From Nymphaea colorata (Eukaryota; Streptophyta; Magnoliopsida; Nymphaeales; Nymphaeaceae), in the NCBI RefSeq assembly GCF_008831285.2, contig NC_045140.1, positions 971,528 through 1,035,527 of the forward strand: 64,000 nucleotides of DNA, written 5' to 3'. The notes under the pieces are model-generated. The model made no database searches. It was not told where the DNA came from and was given only the letters and a program-made list of their open reading frames with translations. Position numbers and translations under genes: made by a program. How positions within the stretch are numbered: position 1 is the stretch's first letter; each line of letters begins with the position of its first letter. Shown here piece by piece: positions 41,505 to 51,989 of this stretch.

Positions 41505-41850
41505 GCGTAGGGTTGGGTACATGATGGGCACCTGGTACTCGACCCGACTCAAGCCCGAAAAAAGGAATCGGGTTGGCCCGATAAGTGTTCGGGCCAGCCT
41601 GGCCTGACTGAGCTTGGTACGGCACAACAATTTTTTTAATATATATTTTATTACTATATATATATATATATAATATTTTATTATAATTAATTATATTTAT
41701 ATAATATTTTATACTAAAAATATATGTTTTTTAATTTAATTGGGCCGAGCTCAAAATCAGGTTTTAAGTATCGAACCGGGCCCAGGCCTGGGTTTCGTCC
41801 GCCCAAGCCCGACTCCTTATCCGGCTGGGCCGGCCTGGTGCCTCTCACAG
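41505..41850. repeat. GC-rich dispersed repeat with AT-rich core
   Basis: Two GC-rich arms (GGGTTGGCCCGATAAG... and ...CGGGCCCAGGCCTGGG) flank a TATATA-rich centre at 41640-41735. The AGGCCTGGGC/GGCCCGA vocabulary recurs at 1892-1925 and 63258-63340. Probably one repeat family; ends not resolved. Confidence 0.45.
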
Positions 41851-42352
41851 TCACCAACGTCAACATGCAACCCTTCATCATATCAAAATAGCTAAAACAT
41901 ATGCACCTTAACTACCACATTTTTTCATTGGCAAATATATTTAGAACTAAAGCAGACATTGTTATTTTTGTTTTTGGGTGGTGCGCTATTTAGCGTATAA
42001 AAAACCAGCTATGCATGCTCGACAGGCCGGCAGCTGTCTTCCAGTCTGTAGTTCAAGTAGCTAACCTCAAATGATAGTACAGATTTCTCCTAGCTAGTTA
42101 GGAAATTTGGATGTAGACTTTAAGCAAACAAACTTGGCTTGACTAGAGGATAAAAAACTAATCTTATAAGCCAAAGATGCCCAACACTTTAATTTATTCA
42201 TATATACAGGACTACCGATTATTCACAATATACTATATACAGCTAGACAGACTTCTAAACAACTTCTTCGACAAGTAGCTGCGGTTGTTTGGCTTGTCGA
42301 CGCCATTAACAAGTAGCTAGCGGTTGTTTGTCTTTTATGTGATGACTCTGCC

Positions 42353-42360
42353 TATAAATA
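42353..42360 (+). promoter_or_regulatory. TATA box of clade A cystatin-like gene 1
   Basis: TATAAATA, 142 bp before the ATG at 42502, followed by the conserved CTGGAGGGGTCTTC. The surrounding promoter is shared with the genes at 46895 and 51336. Confidence 0.8.
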
Positions 42361-42501
42361 CTGGAGGGGTCTTCACATATCGACATCACTCATCCATTCC
42401 CACCCTTTAGCCCTAAGAGCCCCGGCCTTCAATTTCTTTCTCAGCCATCGTCGTCCTCCTCCCGATATACAGCTTTGTGTAGCTAGCTAGCGCCTGCAGC
42501 C

Positions 42502-42906
42502 ATGGGACGCTTCTTTCCTATTCTTGCGATCACAGTCATGGCGGCAATGTCGTTGGTAGCCGCCACCGTTGCTTATCCTGATCATGATGAACATCATGAT
42601 GTTCATGAAGTTGAGCATCCTGCTCCCTTCGTTCCTGTCCCTCATGCAGAGACGGATGAGCATGTCCTGTACTTGGGTAAATTTGCAGTGGAAAGGTACG
42701 ACGAACAGAGCCATGCTGACCTCAAGTTCATTCAGGTGACTGAAGCAGAAGTACTTGATCGTGGCACCGAGCATTACACATACCACTTGCTGATGAAGGT
42801 TCACGATGGCTATGATTTCAAGCTTTACAAGTGCGAAGTGTTCCAGGATCTCTCAGGATATGAAGAGCCCCCGGTGCTCAACGTAGGCTACTTTGAGCCG
42901 CTCTAA
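42502..42906 (+). CDS. Secreted cystatin-like protein, clade A, gene 1 (134 aa)
   Basis: Single exon. Residues 1-24 form a signal peptide (hydrophobic ILAITVMAAMSLVAA, likely cut near TVA/YP). Residues 25-55 are rich in His, Asp and Glu (7 His, for example DHDEHHDVHEVEH). A cystatin-fold domain follows: helix LGKFAV at 58-63, then strands around KFIQVTEAEV and HYTYHLLMKV. The canonical QxVxG loop is VLDRG (84-88), the N-terminal Gly pair is missing and the second-loop Pro-Trp is replaced by DLSGYEEPP. Cys111 is the only Cys in the mature protein. Family members normally inhibit papain-like proteases; this one lacks all three contact elements, so that activity is doubtful. It has its own TATA box and lies on the first of three 4.4-kb direct repeats. 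Residues from 57 onward are almost identical to the gene at 51336; Leu56 and Asp67 differ (Gln and Asn there). Confidence 0.93.
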   Translation: MGRFFPILAITVMAAMSLVAATVAYPDHDEHHDVHEVEHPAPFVPVPHAETDEHVLYLGKFAVERYDEQSHADLKFIQVTEAEVLDRGTEHYTYHLLMKVHDGYDFKLYKCEVFQDLSGYEEPPVLNVGYFEPL

Positions 42907-44160
42907 GAATCGCAGCAGATTGCTGTATTTGCTCCATCTTATATATGTGACTCGCTTTTTCCGAATATATAGCAGCTTGAAGTTGTGTGTAGGACAGGTA
43001 GGTTGTGATCGAATAATTTAAAATGTTTGTTCAGTCTTGTTTGTGGAGAGAAAGTGGTGTGTTTGAGTTTTCATGTTCATGCAGTGGAGGAAATCCACAG
43101 TTTAAAAGTTTTCCTTGTGTATGTTGTACATGTACGTGCTTTTATATGATTCAAAGAGGATACATTGACATCCCAATATCTGGCCAGTCCAGTCTGCTAG
43201 CTTCAAAGTTGCATGTGAATCCTATCTCAACAATATGATAAGGTTTATCGAAGCTAAAGCACTGGTGCAATTTCACCCCACGCTACATTGCAAGGTCCTA
43301 CGTGAAGAAAAAAGTGTTGGAAGTCACAGATTTGATCACGTTTCAAATTTTCGTCGTAGCGTACAACTTAGAAATGGGAACAACTTTATTTAGATGGTAA
43401 ACTACATTTGGTCGTCAAATTAGTGCTTCTCTTAATTGATTGAGTGGAAGAAGAACTAAGTTGATCTCCAAATTCAACTACGCTAGACCTGGTTAAGTTG
43501 AACTTCATAAAAAGACCAAAGCCCAAGTCTAAATTTTAGAACTAGGAGTGGAGTACTCGTACTCAAATCTCAGTTGGGGGAAAATATTGATCGTTCTTTG
43601 AGGAAGTGATCAAGTACTGTAAAATTGTATGTTGTGAATGACGTGAAAATCGTATTTTTTATTAAAATATTTTGTAAAATTAAGTTAAGACTTAGGATGC
43701 ATATCATAAAAGAAAGGCCAGACAAAATATGGATGAAGTACGGTGAGCATGAAACAGACCCGAAGAAATTTTCTCAACAACATGATGATCAGAATGGGCA
43801 AGGAGGGCCGCAGACTTTAGCAACAACTTTTTTGGGGTTCCACTTGCTTATTTCCACAAAGAATCATGAACATCTTGTCACCAATGCCTTCATGCAACCC
43901 TTCATCATTCTAAAAGTGATAAAACATATATACGTTTACCTACTACAAGTTTTCATTGAAAAATATCGAACTGGGGTTATATATGCCATGTCGTGTATGA
44001 AATTTTCACATGCCAATCGAAACATGACAAACAATGAGCCTGATTAATAGAAAAATAAAACTTTTGTAAGGACAAGAAAGGAAGCTGAAAAAGAAAGATT
44101 TTGAGATTCGATAAAGCTCAAACGTATCAGAGCGGCAAAGAGGCGTCTTTGTTTTCTTTT
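42907..44160. other. 3' flank of gene 1 (part of the 4.4-kb unit)
   Basis: Non-coding. Collinear with 47300-48540. An AATAAT-type poly-A signal lies near 43013. The 43625-44047 open frame has no domain and its counterpart in unit 2 is broken, so it is not a gene. The segment at 43877-43960 (CACCAATGCC.TCATGCAACCC) resembles the upstream regions at 41850, 46250 and 50690, showing nested older duplication. Confidence 0.6.
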
Positions 44161-44162
44161 GT

Positions 44163-44515
44163 CTGGCTCATATCATTATCTCATATTTTTGTTGTTATCT
44201 CATACACATGATGTCATACCTCTGTGATTATTTTGTCCCCATCATACCTCCATTATTATCTCATACCCATTATCTCATACACATGATCGCATACTCATAT
44301 GGTTATCTCATACCGTCCCTTATATTGGCTATGATATAATGACATGAGTATGATAATGATAGACGTATGAGATAATAAGTAAATGATGCTATAGGTTTGA
44401 GATAATGACAGAGGGTAAAAGATAATGGGTATGAGATGACGACATGGATATGAGATAATGAGTGTGAAGTAATGACAAGGGTATGAGATAATGATAAAGG
44501 TATGAGATAATAACA
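44163..44515. mobile_element. Foldback-like inverted repeat of TATCTCATAC units, copy 1
   Basis: The left arm (about 44163-44315) repeats ATTATCTCATAC on the plus strand. The right arm (about 44330-44515) repeats GTATGAGATAATG, its complement. The ends are GTTGTTATCTCATA and its inverse near GAGATAATAACAAC. The centre is about 44318-44330. The structure is a long imperfect hairpin built from a short tandem motif, as in foldback elements. No coding capacity. It lies at the same position in the unit as copy 2, so it predates the unit duplication. Confidence 0.65.
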
Positions 44516-44789
44516 ACACTATCAAGAATATTTGATATGCACATGCAATGTTGGGCCATGAAAGTAAACATGTATATTGATAGTAGGATACATAACTCGT
44601 TCTTAAAGAATATATGAATTTATTTATATAGATTGAATGGCGTTGAGTGGCATAGGATAGCTGGTCGGTCTAAATGTCGTGTTGACCACTTATATTCAGT
44701 TTGTTTTTTATGTGTGCTATTCTTTTGAGCTATAGACAATGACACACATGACACTTGAGTTGAAAAATCCCAAGCACTACTGAACCCCA

Positions 44790-45300
44790 TGGGTAGTTTC
44801 ATCTCTCACAAACCACCAATTATATAAATCGGGTGAAGAACTGAAAAAGCTGACATCAATTTTCCATTTTTGGGTGGCGGGCCATTTAGTGTTGGGACAA
44901 CGCCCTTGCCATGGAAACTAGGAAACTAATTGGTGCGCGGTAGCTAGCTAGTTTTCAGTCTGCAGTTGATGGCCGGAGTAGCTAACCTAAATTAATGCTT
45001 GTACAGGGATCACCTAATTTGCAAAATGTGCAGTAGTTTTTGCGCAATCAGATATGACTTGGTTAGAAGATAAAAACTATTATAAGCCAATGGTACCCAT
45101 CATTTTTATTCATATAAACAAAGTAGTTAGTTGCTAAATTAAACACAACAAGATAGACGCTTAAACGATGTTGTTCCAAAGAAAAAATGGCAAGTAGGTG
45201 CGCTTTTGTAGCTTATTGACGCCATCAATAAGTAGCATTTACGTTAAAAAAAAAAATCTTTTGTTATTAGATCCTCACGATGATGACGCAACTTAGATGA
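44790..45300 (+). promoter_or_regulatory. Orphan promoter-like copy without a gene (unit 1)
   Basis: It shares TTTTTGGGTGG.G.GCCATTTA, the TAGCTAACCTAAA block, TTTATTCATATA, AGACGCTTAAACGATG/AGACTTCTAAACAAC and TTATTGACGCCATCAATAAG with the regions 250-550 bp upstream of the clade A genes. No TATAAATACTGGAGG box and no coding sequence follow. Probably the upstream half of an older unit whose gene was lost. Confidence 0.5.
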
Positions 45301-46250
45301 TCTATACATGCTGCAAGGTACATGTTATTTAATTATATAAATTTTATGCCTTATGACCAAATATTTAAGGTGATTCTATGCATTTTATATAGAAAGATGT
45401 TGATTTGATTAATTAACGAGTACTTCACCAAAACAAAAAAAAAGTTAAATTTGATCCTAAAACATAAAAAATTAACTTTGTCCTGGAAAAGTGAGTGATT
45501 ACATACGCAAGTTTCAGCTGAAGTTCAGTTTTCATGTATGTTTGATAGTCTTGGATCCAAGGCTGATTTTAAATCCATGTTAAGTTAAATCGACAACTTA
45601 ATCAAAGAGTGGATTTTTCACAAATCCATGGATTTGTGGTCCAAGGAAGCGAGGGTCTGACCTTAAATCCATGACTTTAAAATCTGTGGTATTCTCGCAA
45701 GATCTGTCATTCAAGGCTATTAAACATAATGAATTGGGCTGGACGTGGGGACGTGACGTGTTCTCCACCAGCTCAAGATCAAGTTAATTTTTAAATATAT
45801 TATTAATATTGGTCAATCTGGACTATGGTCAGCCCTGCTCGTTTCACAGCTTATCAGCAGTCCCATTGCGTGTTATTTTTTTTTTCGCTTAAAAAAAAAT
45901 TCACTGGGACTGGGCAAGATAGGCCGTCATTTTTCTAAGAATGTAGGCTAGCTAAAAGGTGCACCATTAAAGTTTTATTATAATGTATGGCTTTCGGACT
46001 TAGACGTTGGGACAGCTTTATAAGTTGGAAGTTAAAACTACATTTGGTCATCATATCAGTGTCCAACTTAATTGATTAAATGCTAAAAGAAGTAAGCTGG
46101 CCTCCAAATTCAACTAAGCTAGACCGGATTAGGTGGGACTCGATATAAGAAAGTCTGAACCGCTTACGTCCCATGCCATGCTATAACTGGGAGTAGAGTC
46201 ATATTCAAAACTCAATTGGCGGAAATGTTTTTTCTTGAATTAAGATTGTC
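45301..46250. other. Inter-gene spacer of the 4.4-kb unit
   Basis: Non-coding. Matches 49380-50690 except for separate insertions in the two copies (45721-45950 here; 49820-50385 there). No gene. Confidence 0.5.
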
Positions 46251-46746
46251 ACCAACGTCTCCATGCAACCCTTCATCTTCTAAGAAAGCTAAAACATATA
46301 CACCTTAACTACTACATTTCTTCATTTTACAAATATATCTATATATATAGATCGACTGAAGAACTGAAGAAGACATTGATATTTTTGTTTTTGGGTGGTG
46401 CGCCATTTATCGTTTAAAGAACTCTGTACGTAGTTCAAGTAGCTAACCTAAAAAATGATGGTACAGAGATCTCTTGGCTAGTTAGAAAATTTGGATGTGG
46501 ATTTTAAGCAAGCAAATTGGCTAAAAAACTAATATTATAAGCCAAAGATAACCAATACTTTAATTTATTCATATATACAGGACTAGTGATTAGTCACACT
46601 ATACTATATACAACTAGACAGACTTCTAAACTTCTTCTTTGATCCGAAGAAAAAGAAGACAAAGTAGTTGCGGTTGTTTTGCTTGTCGACGCCATTAACA
46701 AGTAGCATTGCGTTCACGTTTTTGTTTTTGATTAGATGTCTCCGCC

Positions 46747-46754
46747 TATAAATA
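46747..46754 (+). promoter_or_regulatory. TATA box of clade A gene 2
   Basis: TATAAATA, 148 bp before the ATG at 46895, followed by CTGGAGGGGTCTTC as in gene 1. Confidence 0.8.
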
Positions 46755-46894
46755 CTGGAGGGGTCTTCAGATATCGACATGACTTATCCATTCCCACCCT
46801 TTAGCCCTAAAAGCCCCGGCCTTCAATTTCTTTCTCAGCCATCGCCATCCTCCTCCCGTACACAGCATTGTCTAGCTAGCTAGCGCCTGCAGCC

Positions 46895-47299
46895 ATGGGA
46901 CGCTCCTTTCCTATTCTTGCGATCACAGTCATGGCGGCAATGGCGTTGGTATCCGCCACCGTTGCTTATCCTGATCATGATGAACATCATGGCGTTCATG
47001 AAGTTGAGCATCCTGCTCCCTTTGTTCCCGTCCCTCATGCAGAGACGGATGAACATGTCCAGTACTTGGGCAAATTTGCAGTGGAAAGGTTCAACGAACA
47101 GAGTCATGCTGACCTCAAGTTCATTCAGGTGACTGAAGCAGAAGTACTTGACCGCGGCACCGAGCATTACACATACCACTTGCTCATGAAGGTTCAGGAT
47201 GGCTATGATTTCAAGCTTTACAAGTGCGAATTGTTCCAGGATTTCTCAGGATATGAAGAGCCCCTGGTGCTCAACGTAGGCTACTTTGAGCCGCTCTAA
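46895..47299 (+). CDS. Secreted cystatin-like protein, clade A, gene 2 (134 aa)
   Basis: Single exon with the same layout as gene 1: signal peptide 1-24, His/acidic segment 25-55, LGKFAV at 58-63, VLDRG at 84-88 in place of QxVxG, lone Cys111 and an LNVGYFEPL end. It differs from genes 1 and 3 at several conserved sites: Ser4, Ser20, Gly33 in the His-rich segment, Phe66, Gln101 (KVQDG), Leu113 and Phe117 (CELFQDFSG) and Leu124 (EEPL). It is the most diverged of the three direct-repeat copies although it lies between them. ATG context GCAGCCATGGGA is the same in all clade A genes. Likely expressed from its own TATA box. Protease inhibition is uncertain for the reasons given by its missing loop residues. 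Confidence 0.93.
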   Translation: MGRSFPILAITVMAAMALVSATVAYPDHDEHHGVHEVEHPAPFVPVPHAETDEHVQYLGKFAVERFNEQSHADLKFIQVTEAEVLDRGTEHYTYHLLMKVQDGYDFKLYKCELFQDFSGYEEPLVLNVGYFEPL

Positions 47300-48549
47300 G
47301 AATCGCAGCTGATTGCCATATTTGCTCCGTCTTATATATGTGACTGGCTTTCTCAGAATATATATCAGCTTGAAGGAGTATATAGGGCAGATAGGTTGTC
47401 ATCGAATAATTTAAAATGCTTGTTCTGTCGTGTCCGTGGAGAGAAAGTGGTGCATTTAAGTTTCCATGTTCAGTGGAGGAGTCCACATTTTAAAATTTTT
47501 CCATGTGTGTCTTGATCAGTTCTACATGTACGTCATTCTATATGGTTCTATATGATTCAAATAGGATACATTGACATCCCAACTTCTGGCCAGTCCACTA
47601 GCTCCAAAGTTGCACGCAAATCGTATCTCAACAATATGATAGGCTTGTCGAAGCTAAAGCTTTGGTGCAACTTCACCCCTCGCTAATTGCAAGGTCCTAC
47701 ATCAAGAAAAAAGTGTTGGAGCTCACAGCTTTGATCACGTTTCAAATTTTCGTCGTAGAGTATAACTTAGAAATTGGAAGAACTTTATTCAGATGTTAAA
47801 CTACATTTGGTCGTCATATTAGTGTTTGTCTTAATTGATCAAGTGCTAGGGGAACTAAGTTGATCTCCAAATTCAACTATGCTAGACCTGGTTAAGTGGA
47901 GTTTGATAAAAAAACAAAACCCAAGTCTGAATTTTAGAACTGGGAGTGGAGTACTCATATCCAAAGCTCAAGTACTGTACAATTGTATGTTGTGAATGAC
48001 ATGAAAATCGTATCTTTTGTTAAAATATTTTGTAAAATTAAGTTGGACTTAGGATGCATATCATTAAAGAAAGCCAAACAAAATATGGATGAAGTATGGT
48101 GAGCATGAAACAGACCTGTAGAAAATTTCTCTACAACATGATGATCAGAATGGGCATGGAGGCCCCAGACTCTAGGAACAACTTTTTTTGGGTTCCACTT
48201 GCTTATTTCCGCAGAGAATCATGAACATCTTGTCACCAGTGCCTTCATGCAACCTTCATCCTTTTAAAAGAGCTAAAACATATATACTTTTACCCACCTC
48301 AAGTTTTTTTGAAAAATAACGAAGCTAGTTATATGTGACATGTCGTGTATGAAATTTTCATATGTCAATTTAATCATAACAAAAAAAGTGCCTGATTAAT
48401 ATAAAAAGATAACTTTTGTAAGGACAAAAAAGGAAGCTGAAAAAAAAGATTCTGGGATTCGATAAATCTCAAATGTGTTAGTTCGTATATGCATAGAGTT
48501 ATGAGCAATATATCCCTTTGAGTGGCCAAAAAGCATCTTCGTTTTTTTT
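47300..48549. other. 3' flank of gene 2 (part of the 4.4-kb unit)
   Basis: Non-coding; collinear with 42907-44160. No gene. Confidence 0.55.
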
Positions 48550-48895
48550 TGTCTCGCTCATGTTATTATCTCATATTTTTATTATTATCTCAAACACTTG
48601 ATTTCATAACTTTGTCATTATTCAGTACCCATCATACCTCTATTATTATTGCTTACCCATTAGCTCACACCTCTGTCATTATCTCATACCTCTATCATTA
48701 TCTCAAACCACTCATTATAGTGGGTATGATATAATGACATGAGTATGATAATGATAAATGTATAAGATAATGAGTATGAGACATTATAGGTATGAGATAA
48801 TGACATGAGGTAAGAGATAATGGGTATGAGATAATGGGTGCGAAATAATGACAAAGTTTTAAGATAATGATAGAAGTTTGAGATAACAACACGAT
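48550..48895. mobile_element. Foldback-like inverted repeat of TATCTCATAC units, copy 2
   Basis: Same architecture as 44163-44515: left arm of ATTATCTCATA-type motifs, centre near 48716-48725 (CACTCATTATAGTGGGTATG), right arm of TATGAGATAATG motifs, ending GAGATAACAACAC. Several motifs differ from copy 1, so the arms have drifted since duplication. Absent after gene 3. Confidence 0.65.
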
Positions 48896-49189
48896 TAAGA
48901 ATATTTGATGTACACATGCAATGTTGGGCTATTAAAGTAAATATGCATAGTGATAATAGGGTCCACCTTTGGTGCACTCTCGTTATGTACACTGAGCAGT
49001 GTACAGAACTCGTTCATGAAAAATATATGAATTTATTTAATTAGATTGAATGACCTTGAGTGGTGTAGTATAGCTCGTCAGTTTAAGTGTTGTATTGACC
49101 ACGTGTATTCACTTTGATTTTTGTGTGTTATATTCTCCTGAGCTGCAAACAAGAATATACACCACACTTGAGTTGAAAAATGTACCTTA

Positions 49190-49400
49190 AGATTACTAAG
49201 GCCCCATCACTTTTATTCATATAAAAGAACTAGTTAGTTATGCTACATCAAACACAACTAGATAGACGCTTAAACGATGCTTAGAAAAAAGATGACAAGT
49301 AGGTTAGTTTTTGTTAAAACTTATTGACGTCATCAATAATTAGCATTTACGTTAAAAAAAATCTTTTGTTATCCTTATGATGATGACATACCTTAGATGA
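49190..49400 (+). promoter_or_regulatory. Orphan promoter-like copy without a gene (unit 2)
   Basis: Counterpart of 45090-45290: TTTTATTCATATAAA, AGATAGACGCTTAAACGATG and TTATTGACGTCATCAATAA, followed by GTTAAAAAAAATCTTTTGTT. No TATA box or gene follows. Confidence 0.45.
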
Positions 49401-49905
49401 TCTGTATATGCTGCAAGGTACATGTTATTTAATTATATATATTTATGCCTTATGGCCAAATATTAAAGGTGATCTTATGCATTTTATACAGAAAGATGTT
49501 GATTTTATTAATTAACAAGTACTTTACCAAAGCACAAAAAAGTTAAATTTGGTCCTACAACATAAAGCATTTAATTTTGATCCGGAAAAATGAGTAATGA
49601 CATACTCATGCTTCAGCTTAAGTTCAGTTTTCATCTATGATCCAAGGCTGATTTTAAATCCATGTTAAGTTAAATAGACAACATAAACAAAGAGTGGAAT
49701 TTTTCAACTCAGGTTTTCAAATCTGTATTGACTTGTGGAAACCATGGATTTGTGGTCCGAGGAAGGGAAGGTATGACCATAAATCCATGGTTTTAAGATA
49801 TGTGATATTCTCTCAATATATAGTCGTCCCTGATGCTTAGCAACGAATACTTTTGTCGGGAATCACACTTACGTAGTGCCTTGCAGAAATGATCGGAAAT
49901 CTTAT

Positions 49906-50289
49906 GGGGACATTGGATGTCTTAGAATTTTGATTCTGGAATCAAAATTCCGGAACAAAATTTCCACTTGACCAGGAATTGGAACGGGAATTCCATTTCC
50001 AATTTTCCTTTCAGTTTCATAGTATGGAATTTTAATTCTAAAATAAAAAAGATTTTTTAATGAAAAATAATTAAATTAATTTGCTTCAAAGAGAGATAAA
50101 AAGATCCATCATTATAAAGTCATAATATTACCCCTTGGAGTGAGATCTTAATTCCATAATTTTGATTCTGAATGGGCCTATAATTCCATAATCAAATTTT
50201 TTTGTTTGGTAATGTAATTCTCATTTTTTAAAAATGGGAATGATGATTTTGAAATTCCATTGGTTCGAAGTGAATCAAACGCCCCCCCT
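49906..50289. mobile_element. MITE-like insertion, GGGGGCGTTTGATTC end
   Basis: A 384-bp block present in unit 2 but not at the matching place in unit 1. The right end (GAATCAAACGCCCCCC) is of a type common in plant MITEs. The left end GGGGACATTGGATGTC is a weak inverse of it. The interior is rich in GGAATT/AATTCC motifs. Non-coding. Confidence 0.5.
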
Positions 50290-51190
50290 ATTGGGTAGTT
50301 TGGTAATGACAACATGCGCCTTAACGCACTATTTTTTTGTACCAGACTAAAAAAATCAAGGCAGATTCATAGAAAATTATGTTATTATGGTTATAGATCG
50401 CACCATTCAGGTTTTATTATAGTGTATGACTTACGGATTCAGACGTTGGAACAGCTTTATAAGTTGGAAGTTAAAACTACATTTGGTCACCATATCAGTG
50501 TCCAATTTAATTGATTAAATGCTAAAAGAAGTAAGCTGGCCTCCAAATTCAACTAAGCTAGACCGGATTAGGTTGGACTCGATATCAGAAAGTCTGACCG
50601 CTTAGGTCGCAAGCATGCGATAACTGGGAGTAGAGTCATATTCAAAACTCAGTTGGTGGAAATGCTTTTTCTTGAATTAAGATTGTCACCAACGTCTCCA
50701 TGCAACCCTTCATCTTCTCAAAATAGCTAAAACATATGCACCTTAACTGCTACGTTTTTTTCATTTACAAATATATCTATACATAGATAGACTGAAGAAC
50801 TAAAGAAGACATTGATATTTTTGTTTTGGGTGGTGCGCCATTTAGCGTTTAAAGAACTCTATACGTATTTCAAGTAGCTAACCTAAAATGATAGTACAGA
50901 GATCTCATAGCTAGTTAGGAAATTTGGATGTAGATTTTAAGCAAGCAAATTGGGTTGACTAGAGGAAAAAAAACTAATATTATAAGCCAAAGATACCCAA
51001 TACTTTAATTTATTCATATATACAGGACTAGTGATTAGTTACACTATACTATATACAACTAGACAGACTTCTGAACAACTTCTTTGATCCGAAGAAAAAG
51101 ATGACAAGTAGTTGCGGTTGTTTTGCCTGTCGACGCCATTAACAAGCAGCCTTACGCTCACATTTTTGTCATTGATAAGATGTCACTGCC
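50290..51190. other. Upstream region of clade A gene 3
   Basis: Collinear with 45950-46745 upstream of gene 2, including CCGAAGAAAAAG.AGACAAGTAGTTGCGG (51090-51120). This segment matches gene 2 better than gene 1, whereas the coding sequence matches gene 1 better. Confidence 0.55.
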
Positions 51191-51198
51191 TATAAATA
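51191..51198 (+). promoter_or_regulatory. TATA box of clade A gene 3
   Basis: TATAAATA, 145 bp before the ATG at 51336, followed by CTAGAGGGGTGTTC. Confidence 0.8.
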
Positions 51199-51335
51199 CT
51201 AGAGGGGTGTTCAGATATCGACATCACTTATTCATTCCCACCCTTTAGCCCTAAGAGCCCCGGCCTTCAATTTCTTTCTCAGCCATCGTCGTCCTTCTAC
51301 CGATATACAGCTTTGTCTAGCTAGCGCCTGCAGCC

Positions 51336-51740
51336 ATGGGACGCTTCTTTCCTATTCTTGCGATCACAATCATGGCGGCAATGGCGTTGGTAGCCGCCAC
51401 CGTTGCTTATCCTGATCATGATGAACATCATGATGTTCATGAAGTTGAGCATCCTGCTCCCTTCGTTCCTGTCCCTCATGCAGAGACGGATGAGCATGTC
51501 CAGTACTTGGGTAAATTTGCAGTGGAAAGGTACAACGAACAGAGCCATGCTGACCTCAAGTTCATTCAGGTGACTGAAGCAGAAGTACTTGATCGTGGCA
51601 CCGAGCATTACACATACCACTTGCTCATGAAGGTTCACGATGGCTATGATTTCAAGCTTTACAAGTGCGAAGTGTTCCAGGATCTCTCAGGATATGAAGA
51701 GCCCCCGGTGCTCAACGTAGGCTACTTTGAGCCACTCTAA
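51336..51740 (+). CDS. Secreted cystatin-like protein, clade A, gene 3 (134 aa)
   Basis: Single exon. Signal peptide 1-24 (Ile12 where gene 1 has Val), His/acidic segment 25-55 identical to gene 1, LGKFAV 58-63, VLDRG 84-88, lone Cys111, LNVGYFEPL end. Only four residues differ from gene 1 (12, 17, 56 and 67). An AATAAATAAAA poly-A signal lies at 51843. After about 51990 the flank no longer matches units 1 and 2, so this is the last direct-repeat unit. The canonical inhibitory residues are missing as in its paralogues, while the fold-defining residues are kept, so an altered function is more likely than decay. Confidence 0.93.
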   Translation: MGRFFPILAITIMAAMALVAATVAYPDHDEHHDVHEVEHPAPFVPVPHAETDEHVQYLGKFAVERYNEQSHADLKFIQVTEAEVLDRGTEHYTYHLLMKVHDGYDFKLYKCEVFQDLSGYEEPPVLNVGYFEPL

Positions 51741-51989
51741 GAATCGTAGCTGATTGCCATGTTTGCTCCATCTTATATATGTGACTGGCTTTTCCAGAAT
51801 ATATAGCAGCTTAAGGAAAGTATAGGACAGAGGTTGTCATCGAATAAATAAAATGCTTTCTCAGTCTTGTCTGTGGAGAGATGGTGGCGTCTTTGAGTTT
51901 CCATGTTCATGCAGTGGAGGAGATCCACATTTTAAAAGTTTTCCTTGTGTATCTTGATCATCAGTTGTAGATGTACGTGGTTCTATATG

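Noticed and set aside
42487-42804. Long antisense frames opposite every cystatin-like gene (also 46880, 51321, 53503, 57455, 60148, 62101, 63742)
   Set aside because: Their recurrence only mirrors the conserved sense genes; no independent start context or domain.
43625-44047. 140-codon plus-strand frame in the unit 1 spacer
   Set aside because: The matching sequence in unit 2 (about 47985-48390) is not open; no domain.
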